NCBI GenBank assembly: GCA_027186245.1
Contig: CP114484.1
Coordinates: forward strand, 1,996,501-2,060,500
Origin: Coriaria nepalensis
Lineage: Eukaryota > Streptophyta > Magnoliopsida > Cucurbitales > Coriariaceae
Direction: 5' to 3'
DNA: 64,000 bases
A model generated the notes under the pieces. The model did no database searches. It worked only from the letters and a program-made list of their open reading frames with translations, and was not told the origin of the DNA. Positions 19,101 through 43,581 of this stretch are shown piece by piece. Within the stretch, counting starts at the first letter, position 1; each line of letters begins with the position of its first letter. Both the position numbers and the translations under genes were made by a program.

Positions 19101-19774
19101 GGAAGTCCATAGCAGAAACACAGGTAAGGAACATAAAAAGATCCAATTGGATTTGGGTCCCCTTAAGCTTTAAAATATTCATCTGCCTTTTTGGGGGTGT
19201 AGGAATTGAAGCGATTTCCAACTCTTCAAGTAGAAATAGCATCAGCTGCAGGCGAGTCATTGGAGAAGTTCCGTGAAGAGAGCAAGAAGACTGTGGTCCG
19301 ACTTGTTGACATGGAGTCTTCCTATTTGACGGTGGATTTCTTTAGGAGACTCCCTCAAGAAGTAGTGGACAAAACTGGAAACCCACCCATGCCAAATGCA
19401 GACCGGTACTCAGAGGGGCATTTCCGTAGAATAGCATCAAATGTCTCGTCTTATGTCGGCATGGTTTCTGAGACTCTAAAGAATACCGTTCCCAAGGCCG
19501 TGGTCTATTGCCAAGTTAGAGAAGCCAAACATTCTTTGCTAAACCGATTCTACATGCAAGTAGGAAAGAAAGAGGTATAATTGTAGCATACTAGCGTAGT
19601 ATTGTTCTCTCTGAAGAATTTCATTTCGCTCCTCTTTCTTTTCAGGGTAAGCAGCTTGCGCAATTATTGGATGAAGATCCCGCATTGATGGAGAGGAGGC
19701 AGCAATGTGCTAAAAGACTTCAACTTTATAAGTCAGCCAGAGATGAGATTGATTCTGTTTCATGGGTTCGTTGA
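16136..19774 (+). CDS. DRP1: Dynamin-related protein, DRP1 subfamily (DRP1C/DRP1E-like)
   Basis: Fifteen exons give 615 residues, within the DRP1 range: 16136-16276, 16583-16646, 16748-16855, 17057-17158, 17288-17338, 17428-17489, 17655-17745, 17863-17927, 18052-18246, 18347-18466, 18552-18622, 18759-18984, 19073-19123, 19203-19574, 19646-19774. The GTPase domain shows G1 [13 protein letters not shown], the [13 protein letters not shown] switch, G3 [13 protein letters not shown] and G4 TKLDLMDKG. The stalk follows ([34 protein letters not shown]), then a GTPase-effector domain ending [13 protein letters not shown]. There is no PH or Pro-rich domain, which is typical of plant DRP1. Members polymerise on membranes at the cell plate and plasma membrane during cytokinesis and endocytosis. 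[18 protein letters not shown] resembles DRP1E, while [17 protein letters not shown] resembles DRP1C. The linker between stalk and effector domain is shorter than in DRP1E. Confidence 0.95.
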
Positions 19775-20119
19775 GAGATGACATGGATATATGCCTTGTA
19801 GTTAAGTATCATTGCTATTGATACAACATGAGGGCAGCTGGCTTGTTGAAAATTCTTTATTTCTTTATTTCTTCTCTTTATTAAACCATTTATTTATGAT
19901 CTTTGTTTCTTTGATGTATTTTTGTTGTTTGTTCAAACTTCAACGTAGACATTTGTCTGTTTATATATAATATATATCATTTGAGTATTTAAGTAGATGT
20001 CTTTTAGCTAAAAACTGATGTAGGGATGGAAAAAATTTTCGATTTCAACGACAGTCGCTATTCCGATCATATTTTGGTCCCACTATTTAAGGATCGGGAC
20101 AAGAGCGGAAACCCATATC

Positions 20120-20437
20120 AAACTCGTTCGAGAGGAACAATCGGAAAAAAAAAAAAAAAAGAATCCTTAAACCCCCATAGGCCACAACCCGGGAGAGAGA
20201 GAGAGATGAGTGGAGCATCCAATCTCTTCCAATTATGGCGGATTCCTCCGAATATGCTGCTGCAAATCAGAAGCTCTAAACTCGTTCGAGAGGAGCAATC
20301 GGAAAAAAAAATAAAAAAACCCTTAACCCTTCCCATAGGCCACAACCCGAGAGAGAGAGAGATGAGTGGAGCATCCAATCTCTTCCTGTTATGGCGGATT
20401 CCTCCGAATATGCTGCTGCAACTCAGAAGCTCTAAAC
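20120..20437. repeat. Tandem duplication (~158 bp) of leader plus first coding exon
   Basis: Copy 1 starts at about 20120 and copy 2 at about 20278. They differ only by substitutions and length changes in the poly-A and AG runs. Each holds the same ATG context (20206 and 20362), so two start codons lie 156 bases apart in one frame. Copy 2 alone continues into the splice donor at 20447. Confidence 0.93.
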
Positions 20438-22604
20438 TTCCCAGAGGTTCTTTAATCTTCTTCTTCTGGGTGTTTTTTTTTTCCGCAACTTTTATCTGTC
20501 TTTTCATGAACGTTAAGCTCTACTGAATTCACTCACTCGGTTTATATTCGCGGTATACGCCATTGAAATTTGATGAGCAATGTTTTGCGTTTTGTTTTCT
20601 TCATATACAGGTTTCTATGTGAAAACTGGTCCTAAACCTTACATTTTCCGGAGTGTTCAGACCACTGCATATGAAGCTGTTAATGGAAGCTATGTGCTTT
20701 CTACTTCAACTCAACCTAAACAAGAAAACAAATCAAAGGTACTTCATTCTTACCATTTTATTTTATTTTTTATTTTTTTTATATGCATGTGGGATGGAGA
20801 ATGTAAGGGTTCTTATTTAAAATGAAGGATTTAGATGAGAAAACGCAGTCAATTGACAAGGGTGTCATTGTTTCAAATGGTTCTTATAAATGTAGGATAA
20901 ACCATCAATAGAACTTGAAAGCATTGGTGCATTTCAAAAGCTTCCCATGGTGATGCCATCTCTTGATATTCTTCAGTCAGCCCTCAAAAAGGCCAAGAGG
21001 GTTACCCCTACAAAGGGTACTTTTTTTTGGGGGGGAAGAGAGTTCTGATTTTGTTTCAATGTTGATCAAAACCTTGAAATTTTACCTTTTCATGCTTCTA
21101 GTTATTGCGAATATCACAAAGAGAGAGAAATCGAGCTGCAAAGCAACTTGATGCATTGATGAAAGTTGGTTATTCTTAACTTCAATATTCTTCCACATTT
21201 TTTGCTTTTTATTATGAGAAAATGGTATAAGTTAACATTCGTGCTTCTTTTGTTCTTTCAGGAATTGGCAGTTTCCCTTGAGGATGTACTTAGAGCAATT
21301 TCCGAAGAAAAAATATCTTCACCCTTATGAGCGGGTTCTCATTCAATTGACTCTAGGGGATGGAAATTATGAAGCGGTAATATATCGTGAAAGCGAATCA
21401 TCATATTTACAGTCACAAGTCTTGTTTCTTGAATCTTTCAATTCGATTTAAACGTGGTAGGAACTAGTTTTCGTTGCCGATACAGTCTTAGATTGATACA
21501 CAGTCTTCTCATTTGATAGGTGTTAGGAAAGGTTAATACATTGAGGAAGATGGTGGTGTCTGTTGGGAAAGATCATGCTTCTCTCTATGCTAAGGTTGAG
21601 CATGAGTTCAAATTTCAAGTCCTTATCCAAGCGAGAAGCAGGGGAAAGACTTGATGAGGTTGATTTCTTTCTTTTCTATCCTTCCTTATTTTCACTAAAC
21701 CATCCCACTTGCACTTAGTTCTTATGCTATACCTTTTTTTTTTTTTTCGCAGGGTATGACAAAAGTTGAACAGGTTTATAGTTATGAAGCAAAAGCTGTT
21801 GATGACTTGTTAAACATTGCCAAGGTGTGTTTAGCATATAAAATTTCATTATCAAAATACCTAGAGCCTTTTGTGATACATTTGATTACTCAGAAAAAAT
21901 ATTTCAGACATTACGAGCAATGCCAGTAGTGGATCTTGAAACTCTGACTCTGTGTCTTGTTGGAGCTCCTAATGTCGGAAAGTCATCTTTGGTCCGAGTC
22001 CTCTCTACTGGAAAGCCTGGGGTTTTTAGCATTTGATGTTGGTTATTTGCCTGTTCTCAAATGTAGATATTTAATTTTCGGGGTTGTCTTCTTGCAGAGG
22101 ACAGGATCTGGAAAAGTTAACACTTGCTGTCTTATCACATCTCCTGACGGCAATATTATACGTACATGATCTCACTGGGGAATGTGGAATGTCACCATCT
22201 GATCAGGTGCTTTTCTATTTTATCTAGTTAGTCTAATATGATATATAAAGAAATAAAGGAGAGATTTGATGGGCGTCTTTGGCTCGACGTTCTCTAAAAG
22301 TGATCTGCTTCAAAAGTCTTCTTCTGTGATTTTTGTCACGGATGAGTACGATCCTGATGGTCTTGAACTACAAAATTACCAGAAAAGGGGGCCTGATGGA
22401 GCTCTGCACGTCTCCGTTAAAAGTGATGAAGGGCTTATTGAGGTAATGTTGACCTAATTTAAATAGATTGAAAAACTCTTAACATGAATTCTCAAGTTTC
22501 AATTTGATTGAAGCTTACTGTATTTTCCTTCGTTTCTGCAGTTGAAAGATAGAGTACATGAAATGTTAGTTTCTCAAATGGCAAGGATCGAAGATGATAA
22601 AAAG
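20206..22604 (+). pseudogene. Broken plastid NOG1-like GTPase gene (PDE318-like)
   Basis: Exon-like pieces at 20362-20446, 20611-20738, 20896-21016, 21102-21164, 21262-21376, 21520-21658, 21753-21824, 21908-~22021, 22098-22206, ~22235-22442 and 22542-22604 together match the plant plastid NOG1-type GTPase known from Arabidopsis PDE318. Recognisable parts: YVKTGPKPYIFRSVQTTAYE near the N-terminus, AMPVVDLETLTLCLVGAPNV with G1 VGKSSLVRVLSTGKP, AILYVHDLTGECGMSPSDQ, RGPDGALHVSVKSDEGLIE. Lesions: a 2-nt loss in an AG run in piece 4; a frameshift after VSLED in piece 5; a frameshift before LSKREAGERLDE in piece 6; deletion of the G2/G3 (TTRG, DTPG) section between pieces 8 and 9; loss of the acceptor AG before piece 10; and a 2-nt loss in a CT run at ~22290. 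No functional GTPase can be made. Confidence 0.88.
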
Positions 22605-22987
22605 GTGAGCCCCGGAATCTAATCCTCAAGGGGTCATTGTTCTTCACCATTTATACATCCAACTTTATATTCATATGGTCGACTAACTTAAGATCCATAA
22701 CCCAGATCTATCTGCCTGTACTAACAAGAAATTGTTGTAATTGTAAACATATAGTCTTAATTGAGTTGAACAGAAGAGTTAGATAATGTACATTCCAGTT
22801 TGTATTAAAACAAATGTTTGATTCCTACATATTACAAAATTTTGTTGCTATAGTACAAAGAATTGCTTTTGTTCGAATTTTCTCTAGCTGCCAAACACAA
22901 TCTGGGGAGAGTATTCACAAAAGATTCAAAACTAAACCTACAAGAAAGAAGCATATTATTTTACAGGCCAATGGTTTGTTTTCAGCA
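22605..22987. other. Convergent 3' spacer
   Basis: Lies between the plus-strand GTPase pseudogene and the minus-strand PIG-P gene. It is AT-rich and no exon is recognised. Part of it should hold the two 3' ends. Confidence 0.6.
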
Positions 22988-23869
22988 TCAATGATCAAAC
23001 ATAAGAGCATTGATGCGATCGACCCCGATATCAGAACATGGAACAAAGCTTGAAGGCTCTCTACTAAATTCATCTGTAGAAAAAGACAACATGATACCAT
23101 AAGCTCATTATCTTAATCTTCATGACAAGAACATGGTCAAGAATATTAGGCAACAATTAGCCTTATATTTCCAGGAGGAGAAAAGACCTTAGGGCTTACC
23201 AAAAATAGTGTTAAAGGAAGTTGGGGGTGGAGTGGACAAGAAATTAAGGCCAAGGTAGAATCCCCATGCTAACACTACTGTTACCATGGCATAAGTTGCC
23301 ACTGCCAATGCCCAGTATCTGAAAAATGAACAAAAATAAAAATCAATTCTTTTGTTACATATCTTTCTAGGGAAACCATAATTGTTCTATAGAAGAAGAT
23401 AAACAGAGATTTGTCATATTTGAATATTCAACACTTGTAAAATGATCCTGACCTTCTTGGATAGTAAGAGACTCCAATTGAATGCAGCCAGGATTCTGGA
23501 ACATAGGCCCAAATCAAGAAGAGAACTGCTCGTTGGGAGATTTAAAATTGATCTATGAGAAATTCGGAATCCCTATGTCCACGGACGAGACCGATTGAAG
23601 GGAGAAATGTTTGGGAAATTACAGAAAATAGAAGCGGAGAAGTTAGAGAGTGGATTAACAATAAGCATTGAAGATAAAATAGGACCTATAGCAACAACGG
23701 TGATGATGGAACCAACGAATCAATAAGCTTCCGAAGGTTTTGGACTACGTTCGCCGGACATTCCGGATCCGGAAGCCTTATCATCTGGAACTAAAAAGAA
23801 AACGGCACTCCTTCGCTTCGATATGCTGAGAATTCTTCTCGGACTGCTCACTGATCGGCGATTTTCCAT
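22988..23869 (-). pseudogene. PIG-P (GPI-GlcNAc transferase subunit P) gene with premature stop
   Basis: Four exons on the minus strand, 23869-23686, 23525-23453, 23318-23200 and 23073-22988, join in phase. They encode a PIG-P-type protein: a basic N-terminus (SSPRRILSISKRR), helix one FVGSIITVVAIVLFLIWAYV, then SIGVSYYPRRYWALAVA, helix two AMVTVVLAWGFYLGLNFLST, and a C-terminus DEFSREPSSFVPCSDIGVDR. PIG-P is an ER-membrane subunit of the complex that adds GlcNAc to phosphatidylinositol, the first GPI-anchor step. Codon 50 (23722-23720) is TGA just before the first helix, where family members have Gly in a YGFVGS context; GGA to TGA is a single change. Everything else is intact, so this is either a young pseudogene, a base error, or an allele. 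Restart at a downstream Met would lose helix one. Confidence 0.85.
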
Positions 23870-25381
23870 GGCTTCCTTGCTTGCTCGCTCCTTCGCCCAT
23901 CAACGAGAGCTTTCCCTTCCATGCAGCAGCCTGAAATCTGTTCATTGTTGAAGATGATACGTTGGTCTGGGCTAGGCTTGGTCCAGTAATCACCAAGCCC
24001 AACTTAAATTGCGTATTATATAGTCCATTAAGAAACAATAATGGGTTGGGCTGACAGTAAAACAGGCTTCCTATTTAAGTTAGGAATATAATTCCTATTC
24101 CCTCCTACCAGTTGTAGGAAGAAGGTACCACGATTCTATTCCCATCAAATTCGAGTTAGAAAATTTTGAATAAATTATATTTATATTAATTTTACATATA
24201 AATTTGAGATAAATTTTTTAAAAAATTATAAATGAGTTAGATTTATATAAATTAATAAAATAAAATAATAAAAAAGATAAAATCATTTATCTTTTTATAT
24301 TAATAATAATAATTTTTATTATATTTAATAAATTTAATTATTATTTAATTTAGAAGAAGAAGTTAGATTTATATAAATTTTATATTATTATATTATATAT
24401 TTTATTTATTTATTAAATTGAATTAGTACACCATAAATATATATAAAATTACCTTAACTACCCTTACCAACTGGACCTATAGAGAGACTCGAATCAGCAG
24501 TCTATTTAATGAAGAGAAGCCACTCGTTCAATATGCATACGTGCGTTGTCTTCCTCTCTTTCAGATCTAAATTTCTTTTCCCTCCACGGTGTGTCTCTCT
24601 CTCTTTCTTCTCTCCATTACTTTCGAAACGGTAAGCTTTTTCGATCTCTGTATGATCTGAGTATTTCTTTCTATGATTGGCCAAAATTACGCTTCTTTTG
24701 TCTTGATCTCTCTATGCTTTGTCGCGTATCGCATAGTTCCTTTCTATTTTCTATTTTATCTTATTTCCTGGTTTTTCCTTTTTTATATATCTCTAGCTTT
24801 GTAGTTTCTTTGGCGCGCTCTGTTTGGTTCTTGGGAAAAGGAGGGAAAGTTTAGGGAAAGTGAAATTTTAAAACTTTTTTTTTTCTTGGTTTTTTGCTTT
24901 GGTACGTAGATTAGAGTAGTCGGTAGAGACTGCTTACTAATAAAAGCTGATTATTATTGATTTTGAGATCGTGTTTCAGCTCATTTCAAATAGCTTGAGC
25001 GGTCGATTAGATCCAAGCTCTAGTCTTTTGTGGAAAGCCATAGATTCTTATGCTGGATCTGTAAAATTCAATGGAAGTTATAGAAACCTTTGTAATTTTT
25101 TTCAATTTAACTTAAGATCTTGATATAGTGAAAATTATTGAATTTTGGTATTTAATTGGAGAGAAACGGATCAAAGTAATTGAGAAACCTACAAGCTCAG
25201 AGGACTCAATACTCTGATACTTGATTTATAATTGGATTCTCCATGTCTGCCATGATGTGCTGAATTAACTTGAATTTTGGACATATTTTATGCTCCTCTA
25301 TTACTAACGAAGCTGGACTGTTCTTTTTCCCCCTTCTCTGCCTTATACACAGATCAGTAATTTAAATACAACTTAGTACTC
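23870..25381. other. Divergent spacer: PIG-P promoter and UMP-CMP kinase leader
   Basis: Contains GGGCT/AGCCCA-type elements at about 23966-24052 just upstream of PIG-P, an AT-rich core at 24160-24460, and from about 24540 a CT-rich likely leader of the kinase gene. The likely first splice donor (ACGGTAAGC at about 24628) implies a long 5'-UTR intron ending close to the start codon. The 102-residue frame at 24546-24854 lies in this leader and intron and looks non-coding. Confidence 0.55.
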
Positions 25382-27723
<2,342 letters not shown>

Positions 27724-28231
27724 GCATTTTTTTCTTTCCTTGTGCTGTGATTTCATACGAACTTTTAACTACAGTAAGATCAAACTCTTTGTGGCGGCAT
27801 TGCCTCAAGACCCTTAACTATTTCTAGATCTTTGAATGAGATTAAACTTGATTATAACCTTAGAATTGAAGATGCTGGTGATATGCTGCTGACTCTCAAC
27901 TTTTTGATCTTATTGTTAGCAGGTAGTGTGCCCTTTTTCTGGCTGCTAATTTTCTGCTATTAGCCTATTATTGTGAAATTTGAGAAAGCTGTTTCAATGA
28001 TTTATATTTGTTACGTGGTATAGAAAGCTTTGTTAAGTCCCGCACAAGGATTATACTGTTATATACTACTGTCCTTATCTATACAATAATACAGAGGTAC
28101 AAAAAGTATTGTAGCAAAATCTTGCTCCATTTTTCTTCATTCTATTCTAACATCAAAATATGTTGTACATTAGTAGATTTCATTACATAGCATTGCAAAG
28201 AAAAAAAAGCTTTAAAACCCGAATGGAGTTC
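27724..28231. other. Convergent spacer after UMP-CMP kinase
   Basis: AT-rich, with no recognisable exon. It should contain the kinase 3' UTR and the 3' end of the minus-strand L18-like gene. Confidence 0.6.
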
Positions 28232-28598
28232 CTAAACAAATATGATCCCATTCTCTTTAATCGTATCAATCACGAGCCCGATCTTACCTTCAACCCTTTC
28301 ATTCCTTCTGGGTTCATAAGTTATTGCATAAACATCTGCTTCAATAGACCTTTCTGCAATGAGGTTGCCTATAACCCGACAGGCCGCGTAATCTGTTAGC
28401 GAAGTTGACGAATGCCTTAAATCCTTAGCATTCGTCGTTGAAGCAGATATCACTTTGCTTGTGCCTCTATGCATCACTTTAGCATGAATGAATGGCTTCG
28501 AGAAGAAAACGTTGAGCAGAAATGGCCTCAGATACATATCTGTCCTCTACTTCAATGATTTCCTGGAGGGTCTTTTTGCAGGCTCTCCTCTTGACCTT
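28232..28598 (-). pseudogene. L18p/L5e-type ribosomal protein gene fragment with 4-bp frameshift
   Basis: On the minus strand a last exon, from about 28598 (after an acceptor reading ATACCAG) to the stop at 28234-28232, matches plant organelle-type L18p/L5e family proteins: EIIEVEDRYVSEAISAQRFL, then VMHRGTSKVISASTTNAKDL, DYAACRVIGNLIAERSIEAD and the terminal GKIGLVIDTIKENGIIFV. The frame breaks at 28486-28494, where a CATT unit is present twice. With one unit removed, EAIHAKVMHRG reads straight through. Upstream exons are not recognised. An open frame at 28700-28790 is reasonably coding-like (PREVRVKKKSAGERLSPMRM), but I cannot link it. It is probably a broken copy, and an assembly error at the repeat is possible. 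Confidence 0.7.
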
Positions 28599-29829
28599 CT
28601 GGTATATGCAGCAGCTTTAATTAAAGTGCCCTATCAAAATAATAAAAGCAAAGATTAATCGAGTAATAATAGAAGTTTTGAAAAAGTGGGGCCTCATCCT
28701 CATAGGAGATAATCTTTCTCCTGCACTTTTTTTCTTAACTCTAACTTCTCTTGGACATTCGTCGAATAGTAAGACTACATGAACTTTCCGGTTCACGGAT
28801 ATCGAGAAATCAAGCAAAAAATGCTTATAAGTGTTGTACTTTTTCCTTTAGTTAAAGTGAAATGGATTAAATGCTCAAAACTCAAAAAATGTTTAATAAA
28901 TGCAATTAAATGCATTTCATATTGGAAAGGGAGAAACATTTTCAAGCATTTATAAGTAATTGTAAATAGTAAATATTTATAATAATAAATAAGTATTGGA
29001 GTTTGGCTGAGACTCGCACTCGCACGCGGGGAGGCGTTTATTAAGCGCACTTGGCACGTTTGCGACGTGGCAGCCAGCCGTCACGTGCAGTGGTTGATCG
29101 ACTACTTAAACGGTTAGTTACTGTTTTAAAACGGTTGATCTGACCGTTAAAGTAGTTAGACTGTTTGTAAAACAGTATACTGTTTCACGAACATGTGCCA
29201 AAATTTGCCTATAAATAAGAGAAACCTAGAGAGAACTTTTAATCAATCTTCTTCTCAGTTTTCGTACTGTCAGAAACCGAGTATATTCCATAACAAAATT
29301 TCACTGTTGCTTGTGATTTTTTGTAAAGGCTTGTCATATCCCGAAAACTATTTTCACAGTAACCTAAAGCAATCTGGGAGGGTGAAAATATCATTTTTTG
29401 AAAAACGTATCTGTTACGTGTTTCAAGTCTTGATCCACTTTATATTCAACAATAAGTTAATGGCACTTCACGTACAGGATAAAGCAAAAGAAATGGAAGG
29501 AAAAAGGCAGGGCGATGAGGAGAAATGGAAGTCTTACAATTTGAAGCGTTCGACTGCTAGAAGGAAGCTGCTGCGTGATGGAAGAATTGAAGGAGGTAGC
29601 GAGGTTGTAAAGGAAGATGACCATGACAGAGAGGTGGATTTGACAGGGCGACCTGCAAGTTTTAGGTCAGATGTAGGAGGAAGAAGAGAACAAGAGGGAA
29701 CGATATCTGTGTGAACGCCATCGTGCTTCCCATCCTCCTCTGCCTGCAATCATCCGCTTTTTCTCACGTCTCTCCTCTTTATTAATCTAACAAGTTGATC
29801 AGGACGGCATGTCGTATGAAGTAAAAAGA
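28599..29829. other. Spacer with possible LTR-like segment
   Basis: Between the L18-like fragment and the ABCC pseudogene. Bases ~29000-29360 are less AT-rich, hold repeated AACGGTT/GACCGTTA motifs (29108-29150) and a TATA-like CTATAAATAAGAG at about 29210. The layout resembles a retrotransposon LTR promoter, but no second copy or protein was found. A 173-residue frame at 29193-29714 is charged and unrecognised. Confidence 0.4.
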
Positions 29830-29884
29830 CATGTAGGCTTTTTCACTAAGTTGTAATGGAGGTTTGACAGCCGAGAGACCAAAC

Positions 29885-34010
<4,126 letters not shown>

Positions 34011-34385
34011 TCATGATTTTTTTTTCGTTCAGATCATGTATCATTAGCTTAATTAATTCACTGTGGTTAATTACTCTTGCCTCTTGCAAGTAGGAAACTA
34101 ATGAATCCCATTCTTAAGATTCAATAATTACCATCAATTGAACTTCCAATTTTCCATTCAGGAAGAAGTATCATAGCAATTATAGTATCCAGAAGGTAAT
34201 TAGTTATCGGCTATTCGGATTAGATTGATCAACCGAACTATTATATCAATCAACTTATGCAATTACTTTCTATGCACGGGATCAATCGATACATTCATTC
34301 AGTCTAGCAAAGTACATAGAAACAGAAAATAACATCCGAAACAAGGGAAAGGACCCAGAGAACCATGCCTTTGATTAGATTTAGA
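34011..34385. other. Convergent spacer between ABCC pseudogene and MSI1
   Basis: AT-rich, no recognisable exon; contains the MSI1 3' UTR region. Confidence 0.6.
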
Positions 34386-38780
<4,395 letters not shown>

Positions 38781-38790
38781 TGTCTTCTAG

Positions 38791-38819
38791 CACGTGCTCC
38801 TACTCTGCACCATCACGTG
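38791..38819. promoter_or_regulatory. Pair of CACGTG G-boxes upstream of BSK
   Basis: Perfect CACGTG at 38791-38796 and again at 38814-38819, about 330-350 bases upstream of the BSK start codon. G-boxes bind bHLH (PIF) and bZIP factors and can also bind BES1/BZR1. This is suggestive for a brassinosteroid-signalling gene, but the link is inference. Confidence 0.5.
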
Positions 38820-39139
38820 ACTCCTCTTCTCTCTCCATCCCCTCTCCACTTCTCTCACATCCTCGTCCTCGCCTTCTTCACTCAATTCTACAGTGAACAG
38901 TCACACTCATCTTCTCTACAGTGAACAGTCTGTACTCAGCTTCTCTTTCTCTAACCCCACCATCACTACCCTCCCAACTTTATCAGAAGACTTTCTCTCT
39001 CTCACTTTCACACCTCCACTCATTTACTTCAACTTTTTGGATCATTCAGAACCTTCTCTCCCTCCGTTTTACACTTGACTTCTATCTCCATCTTCTCTCT
39101 CTCTCTCTCTACCATTCCGTTCTATGTACGTTCTCAATC

Positions 39140-41763
<2,624 letters not shown>

Positions 41764-43581
41764 CATACACGGCACCCGCTGTGTAAACAACCAACCGCCC
41801 TTGGGGCTGTTTTAGGTTTTGGTTGAAAGGAGAAAAATAGTTGAAGTTTGGCTAAAATTACTTTTCGTATTTATGAAACTGTTTTCTCATTTGTAAATGC
41901 CGAAAACAGTGATTAAAAAACAGTTTTTTTTTTTTTTCATTTATAAATAAGAAAACAGTTTCATAAATGCAGAAAACTAATTTTCAAAAACCAAACAGGC
42001 CTATTGGTGGAAGAGAGATGTATAAAGCATTCATGGTGGAAGAGAGATGTCTTAAAATCTCTCTTTTGGGTTCGAGAATATCACGGCAGGCATCTTTCTT
42101 TTCTTTTCTTTTCTTTTCTTTTCGTATCGTGTTATTGTTAGAGAATTAGAGGCTTATTGTGCCTTCTACCTTGCTTGTGGCAAATAAGCAGAAACTTGCA
42201 AATCTCTATTGGGCTAATATTGGGCCTGTGCTAAACTCGAAAGTTAAAACATATATATATGTATTTGGCCCAAAAAGAAAATTAAGAAAAAAACAAAAAG
42301 AGGCGGGAATCACGTGCAAATTGATTAATTAATTACTTAGGTCTAAGTTCTAAAAATTTTCGAAGGATAAGCTGGAATCACGTGCCAAAACGCGTGTGAG
42401 CCAGCCCGTTTCGACCAAACTTAGAAAAGTTCGGGAAAATTCGGTCCGATTCGGTTTTCTTTTATTCAATTTCGAATTTCTATAAATATAGTTTAAGGAG
42501 AAATTGACGAGACATCAACAACTTGCCCAACAATTTTCTACTCGGTACGCTCTCTCTCTCTCTCTCTCTCTGTGGAGTCTTCTCCATCTTCTGGCTAGGG
42601 TTTCCTTCAATCTTCTGATCCGTTCGATTTTGTTCGTTTCTCTCTTAAGAGTTTCGAGTTGTCATATTGTTTGATTTGTATGAGAAATTGAAATTCATGC
42701 TTTCTGTTTCTCTTGATTGATGGATGAGAGGTTTACATGACTTTATTTGGTTCATTTTATTTTATTTTTAATCGGAATTCTATATCATAGAACTATCCTG
42801 AATTCGCTTGATCATTTGTGTTTTGAGAAAGGTTTGACTACAGGTCTACAATAAATTTCTCAGAGTTTATGAATTTTCAGCTGGATCTAGGATATTTGAT
42901 ATTAAGTTTTGAGAAAAATTGAATTCTATTAGTGGCTGGAGATCAGCTTCTGCTCTGTTCTTGTTCGTATGGTTATATGTGTAGTTGGAGCTGTATCAGG
43001 TTTATTGAGAGGTGAGAGTTTTTAATCAACTAGAAGGTAGCTGAAAGTCCTTGTAACCTCCCTGTAGATGCATATGGGCAGGAATTTAACATGTTCTGTA
43101 TTAAGATTCTGACAATTCGATTGTATAATATGAGAGTGATTATGAATGATGATACATACATACCGGAAAATGGCTAGGTTGAATACATTATAAAAAATTG
43201 GATTCTACCTGACCAAACAGGAATATATTTAGGAAGAGTAAAGGCATGGCATTTTGAAGAGTTGTTAGTACTTGCTGGTAACTGAGTTGTCTGATACTCT
43301 GATTAGGCAGTAGGCTGATGTTGAAGTCGCTATGTCATAGGAATCCTTACCTAGCTTTGTTTTCCTTTCATCTTCTTTGCTTATGTCCTCCATCTTAGAG
43401 GATCTTGTTAGGTAGTTTAACATTTTTGTAGCATGGGCACCTCCACTTTAATTTTCACTCGTGAATTTTTTTCTCTCTCTCTCTTCTATACGGTTATGTG
43501 TAGTAGTGTCTTTAACAAATTAATGAAATGACATGTTATACATTTACTTTCAGAACCAAATAAAGAACGGTTTGCCATTAT
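41764..43581. other. Spacer plus 5' leader and leader intron of the small-protein gene
   Basis: Contains a (CTTTT)n repeat near 42091-42123, GGGCC/GGCCCA-type motifs at about 42224-42274, and an (AT)n tract. From about 42540 a CT-rich leader with (CT)n at 42550-42571 begins. A leader intron probably ends at the CAG at 43551-43553, so the coding exon starts just before the ATG at 43582. Confidence 0.55.

Noticed and set aside
20118..20507. 129-residue minus-strand frame
   Set aside because: It is the antisense of the duplicated first exon; its apparent internal repeat is only the DNA duplication.
24546..24854. 102-residue frame
   Set aside because: Phe/Ser/Leu-rich frame in the CT/T-rich leader and intron of the UMP-CMP kinase gene; typical of chance reading of pyrimidine-rich DNA.
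28617..28817. Minus-strand frame that could be an upstream exon of the L18p-like gene
   Set aside because: Coding-like composition, but I found no donor linking it to the 28598 acceptor and could not match it to the family.
29193..29714. 173-residue open frame
   Set aside because: Highly charged, no family resemblance; it begins in the LTR-like patch and has no exon partners.
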